Of a stretch of 64,000 bases of DNA, positions 53,771-62,100 are shown one piece after another. Position numbers and translations under genes: made by a program. This DNA is from Acetobacter sacchari. GTDB taxonomy: Bacteria > Pseudomonadota > Alphaproteobacteria > Acetobacterales > Acetobacteraceae. The notes under the pieces were generated by a model, which did no database searches, was not told where the DNA came from, and saw only the letters and a program-made list of their open reading frames with translations. The stretch covers positions 62,001 through 126,000 of the forward strand of contig NZ_JAFVMF010000010.1 in the NCBI RefSeq assembly GCF_017377715.1, read 5' to 3'. How positions within the stretch are numbered: the first letter of the stretch is position 1; each line of letters opens with the position of its first letter.

Positions 53771-54227
53771 GTCGCTTAAGTCCAGTTTTCAACTAGGACC
53801 CTAGGCACTTTAACTCGCTGACGTCGCCGGATACCAATCCTGGCGCCAGACGGGGAGCAGTTCTTACTCGATCTCAACGGTAACGCGTAAACTTTGGGGG
53901 CACGTTTTAAGCCGCCGCTTGAGGCCCTTGAAGGGTCACACCCGAATCGGTAGCACTTTTTGGACTTTAGCGACCAGTTACCGATTCGGTACCAGACTTT
54001 GGACTTTGGGGGCACTATTTTTCAACTGGACTTTAGCGGCGCCACACAGGACTTTAGCGTTAATCCACTGGATTTTAGGGGCCCGAAATGGACTCTAGCG
54101 GCGACAGCTTTGGACTCTAGCGTCTAGAACGCGAAGAAAGCCGATTCGCCCACAGGACTTTAGAGGAACAACCTAATATAGATTTACTAATATTATTTCT
54201 AATAGCCAAAGGTCGCTAAAGTCCAAA
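53771..54227. repeat. Iteron cluster, candidate plasmid origin (oriV)
   Basis: A dispersed motif, TGGACTTTAGCGGC in one orientation and GTCGCTAAAGTCCA in the other, occurs at least ten times before repA. Clear plus-orientation copies start near 53961, 53999 (GGGGGC variant), 54027, 54047, 54068, 54089, 54111 and 54152; reverse copies are at 53771 (CTTAAGT variant) and 54211. Spacing is 20-30 bp. A short AT-rich tract (54175-54205, TTTACTAATATTATTTCTAA) is a good strand-opening site. RepA presumably binds the repeats. Confidence 0.75.
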
Positions 54228-54263
54228 TCGACAAACCCTCCAAAAGCCGCGATAAAGACTTTC

Positions 54264-55193
54264 ATGGGTGAGATACATCGAGTCATCGAGTCCAATGGGG
54301 CTCAAGGCGCTCTGTCATTTGATTTCGACCGCAAAGTGGTGGAAGTCGCAGCAGGGTATATGGCTAATGAGGACGCCAGCATAGGCTTTCTCTACAGCGG
54401 GTTCACCCATGTCGGGCTCCCTCACCGACGCTTGGATGACGACGCAGCTTGGCAAGTAGAAACAGATCGAGCCATGATGGTTGTCGAGCCAGGACGCAGA
54501 GGTATCCCCGGAGGACAACCAATATTCGTGGGCGTTCCTTACGGATCAAAGGCACGCCTCATTATGCTTTATCTGCAAACTGCGGCAATAAAAACCAGTT
54601 CCCGTGAAGTCGAGCTGGGAAAAAATCTACATCAATGGCTTAAGAAAATGGGACTTTCTGTCGGCGGAAAGACAGTTCACGATGTCCGAGAACAAGCCGA
54701 ACGTATTTCCAGATGTCGAATCAATTTCGAATTCCGGTCTAGCGGCGCTACAGGGCTTATAAACCAAAATATTGTCGATAATGCTATGTTTATAGATGAC
54801 GATAATTCGGGTCGGACACAATTTCTTGAAAAAGTCATGCTATCAGAAGTTTTCTACTCACAACTTCTGAAGCATCCCGTTCCAATTGAGGAAGCAGCTA
54901 TAAGAGCCCTGAACGGCCACTCTCAGGCACTGGATATTTATTGCTGGCTCTCTTACAGACTCCACGTGTTAAAAGCCCCCACCCCAATTTCTTGGGTCGC
55001 CCTAAAGGCGCAATTTGGCACAGGGGTCGCTCAAATGAAGCACTTCAAAGCCAAATTTGTAGACAACCTGAAATTGGCTCTAGCGGTTTATCCTGCCGCC
55101 GCTGTGGATTTGACACCAGCAGGGATGATTCTTCATCCTTCTAGGGCGCCAATTTCCCCTAAAATCATACAGTTCCCAAGCTTGGGTCGCTAA
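54264..55193 (+). CDS. repA: Plasmid replication initiator RepA
   Basis: 309 residues. Matches the 'plasmid encoded RepA' pattern of alphaproteobacterial plasmids: FLYSGFTHVGLPHRRL near residue 40, VGVPYGSKARLIMLYLQTAAIKTSSREVELGKNLHQWLKKMGL (winged-helix region, residues 95-140), FLEKVMLSEVFYSQLLKHPVPIEEAAIRAL, ALDIYCWLSYRLHVLK and ISWVALKAQFGTGVAQMKHFKAKF. It should bind the surrounding iterons and start replication. Copies of GGTCGCTAAAGTCCAAA lie just before the gene (54210), at its very end (55185) and at about 55485, consistent with autoregulation and handcuffing. Confidence 0.88.
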   Translation: MGEIHRVIESNGAQGALSFDFDRKVVEVAAGYMANEDASIGFLYSGFTHVGLPHRRLDDDAAWQVETDRAMMVVEPGRRGIPGGQPIFVGVPYGSKARLIMLYLQTAAIKTSSREVELGKNLHQWLKKMGLSVGGKTVHDVREQAERISRCRINFEFRSSGATGLINQNIVDNAMFIDDDNSGRTQFLEKVMLSEVFYSQLLKHPVPIEEAAIRALNGHSQALDIYCWLSYRLHVLKAPTPISWVALKAQFGTGVAQMKHFKAKFVDNLKLALAVYPAAAVDLTPAGMILHPSRAPISPKIIQFPSLGR

Positions 55194-55500
55194 AGTCCAA
55201 ACTAGCCGTTACTTAGCCATTGCGGGCCAGAGAGATGTGTCGCGGGTAAATTCGCGAGGCAGAAAGAGTCCCGGCCCCGCAGTAGGTAATCGCGATCTTC
55301 GAGCCGCTCGCCAAATTCGATGCAACACGGCTAAACCCACGCAGAGTCGTTCTACTTTGATGCTTTGGTCATAACGCCAGCATCGCTATGGCTCCAATTG
55401 TCGGCCTTATGCCGATGTGAGCAATCAGGGTCACGAAAACGCTTAGACTCATATGTCCAGCGAAGTCGTCCGCTGAAGGTCGCTAAAGTCCAAAGTGCCT
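55183..55500. repeat. Downstream iterons
   Basis: GGGTCGCTAAAGTCCAAAC overlaps the repA stop (55184-55202), and AGGTCGCTAAAGTCCAAAG lies at about 55476-55494. Both are in the reverse orientation of the main cluster. No gene is visible between 55200 and 55700. Confidence 0.7.
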
Positions 55501-55710
55501 GAAGCCAAAAAATACACCCTCCCCTACCGTCTTCTCCCATAGAAGCCCTGGCCAGGACCAAGAGGCAGAACGTAAGCGCTGCCTACACTCATCATACCAC
55601 CCTCTCTATATCAACCACTGTGGGGACTAGACTGTTCCCTCTGAGCAATGAGACTACATTCATCTGGTTAAGCGGTACGAACGATATACTCGATGGCATC
55701 GAAGACAGCG

Positions 55711-56450
55711 TTAGACCACAAGTTTGCGCTCACGACCTGCGAGTGGCCCTATGTACGGCACTCGTAGCCGACTCATGATGATGGCGGAGAGGCAAGTGGC
55801 GATAAAGAAGGCGGTCGGGTGTCTGCCGTAACGTGCGTCGGTCCGCAGCCGATCCAAGAACCTGCCAACATAGTTTCGATACGACTGCGGCACCGGTATT
55901 TACGTTTGGATTAACAGACCGGCGTCGTGCAGGATCTTCGGCCCAGAATGAACGGGCAAATCCCTTCCTCCACCAGCCTGTGCCTGAACTGGTCGGCGTC
56001 ATAATCGCGACGACTAGGAGCAACTCTGCCACATGAAGACAATCTAGATGGTGCACAGCACACGTACATGCGGTGATCTGACAAGCCGCCATGACGATGC
56101 TGGGCGGTCGGCCATTATCGTCTGTCGCTGCATGCGGTTTAGTGTGCATGCTACCTTCGCGCACCAGAACAGGCGGCCTAAATTCGCATTCTCAACTGTA
56201 GGCAAAACTCCAAGCGCTGTGGCTTCAGATACGTCGCATTGATCATGACAGTCTGGTGATCCGACCTTTTAATCGCGAGGCAGTCCATCATGATCACAAA
56301 AATCCCCACGACGCTTCAACGCTTCCAACGATTGTAAAATTCCTTGTGCTGCCAATACTTCTGTGAGGTATCCAGCCAACGTAAACAGGTACAGTTCATG
56401 AAGATGAGCCGCCTCAGCACGCACAGATCATCGACACGACGCCAGCGCAC
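55711..56450 (-). pseudogene. Heavily decayed IS5-family (IS1031-like) transposase
   Basis: Pieces can be read on the minus strand in changing frames: TVMINATYLKPQRLEF (first Asp region), SMHTKPHAATDDNGRPPSIVMAAC, then remnants of the YDKRRYKRR..IE.MFGRLKDWRRVATRYDRCP stretch and a tail with FFIATCLSAIIM. Several stops and shifts interrupt it. Everything from 56451 to 56977 is likewise open to no gene I can support. Confidence 0.55.
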
Positions 56451-56977
56451 GAAGCTACGACCGCCTTTGGCATTGAAGCAGTTTTAATGTCTGGCTCCCC
56501 ACAAAGCTTACGCGCGTTGCACCTCTCCATCCGGCGCCCCGACCGGACCAGAAGCCGAAGAAGGATGGGAAGTTTTGATTCAAAGCAGTCGCGGGGCATT
56601 AGTCATGAATAGATGGAACTTCAAAGACTAACGATAGACCAGGATCGATAGCTATATATCAAGGCATACTTTGGACACTTCTCGTTTGACACCGCGAGCC
56701 ACCCTTAAAGAGGCTAGCTCACCGTTGCCAATATAGCTGCGCCAAGAGTTACAGTGATCAGCCACACGTCCAATACTTTTGCGGTAAAATCAAAATTTCC
56801 CAAAATTCGCCTTGCGGTGCGAGAAGACTCGCCACGTCCAAATGGATTCTGGTAACTCGCATCCCGCAGATTTTTCTACGGAGATTGCAGAAAGCTTAAA
56901 ACCTAATCCGACACGCTGTGCATTTGGTCGCGCGCCAAATGCACACAAGTCAATCACGTTTTACGTACAAGCACCCA

Positions 56978-57676
56978 TCAATCAGCATTCAAGATTGCAG
57001 AGATTTCTCTCTCACGTTTCCTGATCGCAAGTAACTCGATGAGCATGCGCCGACGAGTCGCTTTTAGGCGGCGTGCCTCAGCCATCAGACCCGAAAAATC
57101 TACGCCCGTAGTTGATTTATCTACGGACTTACGAAACGCAATAATAGCTGAGCGGGATGCGTTTGGTGCCACAAGACCACGCTTACGGGCCGTGTCGAGC
57201 TGGTCTGGCTCAAGCAAGCTGAGTTGATACGCCGCGCTATACGATCCAGGCAAAGAACTTTCATCTAACCTGCCTGTATCGACAGCTGCCGCCACGCGCC
57301 GAAACTGAGACGCTACCGGCTCGGAAAAAGGGAAAAGTTTATCGAAACCCGCTTTGAGTGATAATTTCTCCTCCCGTGAAATCAACCGTGCATCCAAAGA
57401 GTTTAGGGCGCGACCGATTTCTAAAAATGAGCGTGCAGCCCTTTCCCAAGCTACTTTAACGGCGCGTTGCGCGTCCAATATCGCCTTCACTTTCGAGGCG
57501 TCAGCTGCGACGTTCGTCCCAGAAAACACGTCGGATATTATATGCAAAACGTCCTCGGGAACTGCGGTCAAAGCATCTAATTCCGTCGGACGTACATCGG
57601 ACACTGCTAGATCGTCCGCTTCGATGTCATGGAGTTTGCGAAGCGACACACCCCGCGCACGTGAGGGAGTTTTCAT
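56978..57676 (-). CDS. parB: Plasmid partition protein, ParB-like
   Basis: Start at the ATG 57676, which overlaps the parA stop (ATGA); 232 residues. No ParB/Srx N-terminal box is evident. The middle holds a helical region (VKAILDAQRAVKVAWERAARSFLEIGRALNSLD), then KLFPFSEPVASQFRRVAAAVDTG, an HTH-like stretch of the small plasmid ParB/centromere-binding type, and LPGSYSAAYQLSLLEPDQLDTARKRGL. A basic, coiled C-terminus ends it. The position directly after parA fixes the role as centromere-binding adaptor; the site is probably the palindrome at 58409. Confidence 0.7.
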   Translation of the reverse strand: MKTPSRARGVSLRKLHDIEADDLAVSDVRPTELDALTAVPEDVLHIISDVFSGTNVAADASKVKAILDAQRAVKVAWERAARSFLEIGRALNSLDARLISREEKLSLKAGFDKLFPFSEPVASQFRRVAAAVDTGRLDESSLPGSYSAAYQLSLLEPDQLDTARKRGLVAPNASRSAIIAFRKSVDKSTTGVDFSGLMAEARRLKATRRRMLIELLAIRKREREISAILNAD

Positions 57677-58329
57677 CGGCCTAACTCCTGTTGGAGATAC
57701 AGCCAAAGCGATTCAAAAGTTTCAGCGCTCTTGGGGCGACTCAGGTCCATCACGCCGAGGCCTTTGCCACTAGCTAGAGGGATCTCTTCAGCCTGAGATA
57801 TTTCAACCGGACAAACATGCCCAGCAGCGAGGAGCTTCGCTCGAATTGTCGAAAATGACTTAGCTCGAATATTAGCCCTATTAATTATAAAGGCTGCTTT
57901 AGACCCGCTGGCCTTTAGATGCTTCATCCACGGCGTGACGCTATCCAGGTCATCTTGCGTCTGCTGGCAAGGGACGAGTATCAGGTCAGCCTTTTCGCAG
58001 ACTCCCAACATTGCGTTCATGTTCAACTCGATACTGGGAGGCGTGTCTATAACCACAAACTCCGCCTTCGAAGCATTGACGGTTTTCAATGCGGATCGCC
58101 AATCGTCCAGTTCCGCCCTGTGAACTGGAATGTGGACTATGTCAGGAATTGCAGCGCTGACTCGCTCTCGTCTTTCAGCCCACGTTGATAGTGTCGCTTG
58201 TTTGTCCAAATCCAATCCAAGAACGCTTTTCCCAGCACGAGCAGCTAGGACCAGAATGTTTCTTGAGAGGCTCGACTTACCCACGCCACCTTTTGGCGAA
58301 GACAGCATAACGATTGATTGCTTACTCAT
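57673..58329 (-). CDS. parA: ParA-family partition ATPase
   Basis: Start at the ATG 58329, preceded by GAGGTGA; an upstream in-frame ATG at 58548 would place the operator palindrome inside the gene. 218 residues. Deviant Walker A MLSSPKGGVGKSSLSRNI (residues 7-24), Walker A' LGLDLDKQATLSTW, Walker B AEFVVIDTPPSIELN near residue 100 and LVPCQQTQDDLDSV. This small ParA lacks the N-terminal HTH, as in type Ib partition systems, where ParB rather than ParA binds the operator. Located 32 bp from another AT-rich stretch and 80 bp from the palindrome. Confidence 0.9.
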   Translation of the reverse strand: MSKQSIVMLSSPKGGVGKSSLSRNILVLAARAGKSVLGLDLDKQATLSTWAERRERVSAAIPDIVHIPVHRAELDDWRSALKTVNASKAEFVVIDTPPSIELNMNAMLGVCEKADLILVPCQQTQDDLDSVTPWMKHLKASGSKAAFIINRANIRAKSFSTIRAKLLAAGHVCPVEISQAEEIPLASGKGLGVMDLSRPKSAETFESLWLYLQQELGR

Positions 58330-58408
58330 ATCACCTCGCACAAGATCGATTTTTCGATTTCTTGCAGAGCTGAGAGTTTTCCACAAATAGAAATATGGCT
58401 CTTGTGGT

Positions 58409-58440
58409 CTTTTACGCCGTAAAATTTTACGGCGTAAAAG
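58409..58440. promoter_or_regulatory. Partition site/operator: tandem TTTTACGSCGTAAAA
   Basis: A perfect 32-bp palindrome from 58409 to 58440, made of two abutting 15-bp near-palindromes, TTTTACGCCGTAAAA and TTTTACGGCGTAAAA, flanked by C and G. It lies 80 bp before parA. In type Ib partition loci the ParB-like protein binds such repeats, which serve as both promoter operator and centromere. Confidence 0.75.
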
Positions 58441-58567
58441 ATTTGAGCGTTTGTTTCTCGCAACCGGTCTGACCTTCAGATTGCCCCGACGACTTTCCGT
58501 GCCTAGTTCCCTAATTTTGGCGTGTTCAGATGTCTCGTGACATCTCATCGGAGCACGAGGGGCCGGG

Positions 58568-58780
58568 TTGGAACATGCGCCTTCTGCGAATTTCGTCTAC
58601 GACACTGCGCGTGACGGGACGCTTCACGAGGCGGTCGATCGTGGCATTCCCTATCGGGCCTCGATGGATAATCTCCACCTTGTCGGGGCGGTTCTGCAAA
58701 AGCGATGGGATCGACCGATCATCGAACGCCGCTGGAAGCTGCTCGCTGGAGCTTATGGCGAGCAAAGCGGGCCGACATAA
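58568..58780 (+). CDS. Small hypothetical protein
   Basis: About 70 residues from a TTG at 58568 (an ATG frame at 58530 overlaps it in another phase). The sequence NFVYDTARDGTLHEAVDRGIPYRASMDNLHLVGAVLQKRWDRPIIERRWKLLAGAYG has the regular composition of a real protein, but no family is recognised and no ribosome site is clear. Between 58781 and 59114 no gene is supported. Confidence 0.4.
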   Translation: MEHAPSANFVYDTARDGTLHEAVDRGIPYRASMDNLHLVGAVLQKRWDRPIIERRWKLLAGAYGEQSGPT

Positions 58781-59114
58781 GCGCTGCGCCACGCGAAGAA
58801 AAAAGCAAAAAAGCAAAGGCGACAAGAGGGCAAAGGCGACACTCCGCACCAGAACGTCGCGTCAGCCGCAAAGGGTTGGTGCTCCCACGTCCTCGCCCGC
58901 TGCGCGGCCTGCGGGTTGGTCCGCTCCCGGCGCGATGCGCCGCCTTTGCCCCTGACACGCCATCCCGGTTGCGGAGAAAGGGTCAAGGAAGAAAAACAGG
59001 CGAAGAGCCGAAAGAGCCACGCCTCCTGATCTGACGATCTCACCACATCACACACAGCGCCACCCGGCCTGCGAAAGCAGCGCCGGGCGCACGCGCTTGT
59101 CCGGAGACAACGCA

Positions 59115-62100
59115 ATGTCCGCTCTTGGATCTCAGTTGAGCCTGTTCGGCAGCTCCGCCCTCGCAGGAGGCATGGGCGACCTGTTCTGGGACGATCTCGA
59201 CGTCGAAGCCCCCGTTCTCGCGACTGCGCCGGCGACACCCCGGCAAATCGTCATTCCACGCGTCGATTTCCGTCTGTCCGGCGCACGCGCACTCGCAAAG
59301 ACCTGGAAGGAGCGGGCGCAGGACAACGTCGCTGCTATCCGGCTTCTCGCAACGCTCGACAGCGAGGAGCGGAACGCCGCGCCCGACGAGCAGACCGCTC
59401 TGAGCCTGTTCACGGCCTTCGGCGCGGGCGAGCTGGCCGACACTATGTTTCCAACGGCCGGGGAGGGGTTTCGTCCCGGCTGGAAGGATGTCGGGGAAGC
59501 CCTGCACGCGGCGACCACTGACGCCGAGCGGGCCTCGCTGGCTCGCGCGACGCAATACGCCCATTACACCCCGGCGGTCGTGATCAGCGCGCTTTGGAAC
59601 AAGGCCCTCGCATGGGGCTTCAAAGGCGGGTCCGTGCTGGAGCCCGGTTGCGGCACAGGCCTGTTCATTGCCGCCCGCCCGGAAAAGCTGGAAGGCGACA
59701 TCGCCTTCACAGGAATCGAGTTCGACGCGATCTCCGCGCGCATCGCGCAGCGCCTTTATCCCAACCAGTGGATCCGCCACGAGGATTTCACCAAAGCCAG
59801 GCTCGCGTCCGGCTACGATCTCGCCATCGGCAATCCGCCGTTCTCGAACAGAACCGTCCACAGCGCCGAACGCCGCGATCTGTGGGGCTTCAGCCTGCAT
59901 GACTGGTTCATCGCCCGCTCGATCGACGCCCTGCGTCCGGGCGGCGTCGCCCTGTTCGTCACGTCCCGCTACACGATGGACAAGAGCGACCCGTCAGCGC
60001 GCCGCCACATCGCGGAATCGGCGGATTTTCTCGGCGGCGTGCGCCTGCCAGCGGGCACGATGCGCGCCGAGGCCGGGACCGACGTCGTCATCGACGTCCT
60101 CGCGTTCCGCAAGCGCGAGATCGGCGACCTCCCCGGCGACGACGGCTGGCTCGCGCTCACAGACATTCCCGACACCGATCAGGGCGAGGGGCCGCTGCGC
60201 ATCAACAGCTACTTCGCAGCGAACTCCGCGCAAGTTCTGGGCGCCCACGACTGGACCACGACGCAGTTCGGGCCGGATTACACCTGTTCGGCGATCGCTG
60301 GCGCTGATCTCGAAACCGATCTGCCGGCGGCGCTCGCGAGAATTGCGCCGGACGTTCGTATGCCCGCGCCTGCCGACCAGCGCATCACCCGCCCCGTGAC
60401 GGACGGGCTGCGCGTCGGCACGGCGGCGAGCGGCGCAGACCTCAAGGAGGGCAGCTACTTCTCCGTGAAGGGCGTGCTGCACCAGATCATCGACGGCGCT
60501 GGCGTTGTGGTCGCCATTCGCAAGGGCGACCAGAAGGACGGGCTTTACCAGAAACACGCGCGCATCGTGCAGGGACTGATCCCCATCCGCGACGCCGCCC
60601 GCTCGATCCTGCGCGCGCAGTTGGAGAACCTGCCTTACGGCAAGCTGCAGGCGGATCTGAGGCGGGCCTATCACCTGTTCCGGCGCGAGTTCGGGCCGAT
60701 CAACCACACCCTCACCACCACACGCGTCAACCCGGCGACGGGAGAGGAGACCGAGAGCCAGCGTCGCCCGAACCTCCAGCCGTTCTACGATGATCCCGAC
60801 GTGTGGCTGGTGTCCTCGATCGAGGATTACGACGAGGAGCGCGACCTCGGCCATCCCGGTCCGATCTTCTCGGAGCGCGTGGTTCATGCGCCGAGCGAGC
60901 CCGAGATCCATTCGGCGCACGACGCTCTCGCCGTATGTCTGCATGAGACGGGCGGCGTGCGCATCCCGTTCATCGCGGAGCTGATGGGCCGCAGCGAGGC
61001 CGACGTGATCGCCGAGCTGGGCGACAGCATCTTTCTCGACCCGGAGCGGGCAGGGGAGGGAAGCGACGTCTGGATCCCGGCCGACGAGGCGCTCTCCGGC
61101 GCGGTGCGCACGAAACTCGCGGCGACGCGAGCTGCGGCGCTCGGCGATCCACGCTTCGAGCGCTGTGTGCGTGCGCTTGAGGACGTCCAGCCCACGGATC
61201 TGCGGCCGTCGGATGTGACGGCAAGGCTGGGCGCCCCCTGGATTCCGACGTCCGACGTCATGGCGTTCACCAGCGAGATCATGGGCGTAGAAACCCGGAT
61301 CCACCACATGCCGGAGATTGGTTGCTGGAGCCTCGACAAGACCGCTTTCGCGGGAAAGGCCGAAGCGACGTCGGTCTGGGGCACCCAGCGGCGCCACGCA
61401 GGCGAACTGCTTGAGGACGCGCTCACGCAGGCGATCCCGAAAATCTGGGATACCGACGTCAACGAGAAGGGAAACGAGGTTCGCGTCCTCAACACAAAAG
61501 AGACCGAGGCCGCAAAGGAGAAGCTGGCGGCGATCAAGAGCGCGTTCTCAAACTGGGTGTGGCGTGACGCCGACCGCGCCGACCGCCTGCTCAAACTCTA
61601 CAACGAGACCTACAACAACCTCGTATCGCGCAAGTTCGACGGGTCTCATCTTCGCCTGCCCGGCGCCAGCACGGCCATCACGCTGCGCGGCCACCAGAAG
61701 CGCGTCGTCTGGCGGATCATCGCCACCGGCAACACCTACATGGCGCACGCCGTAGGTTCCGGAAAGACCTTCTCCATGTGCGCCGCCGTCATGGAGCAGA
61801 AACGTCTCGGCCTGATCTCCAAGGCGATGATCACCGTGCCAGGCCACTGTCTTGCGCAGATCTCCCGCGAGTTCCTGATGCTCTATCCCACGGCGCGGAT
61901 TCTGGTCGCCGACGAGACGAATTTCGTCAAGGCGAAGCGCCAGCGGTTCCTCGCGCGGGCCGCCACAGGCAACTGGGACGCCATCATCATCACGCACGAC
62001 GCCTTCAAGTTCATCGCAACGCCAGCCGAGTTCGAGCGCGAGATGATCTCCGAGCAGATCGCCTCGTATGACGACCTCCTCGGGCAGGTCTCGGGTGACG

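Noticed and set aside
59040..59900. 286-codon open frame on the minus strand
   Set aside because: Also a shadow of the start of the methyltransferase-helicase; no motif in its translation.
59994..61397. 467-codon open frame on the minus strand
   Set aside because: It is antisense to the methyltransferase-helicase, whose motifs (NPPF, GSGKT, DEAQ) fix the plus frame; high-GC codon bias opens the opposite strand.
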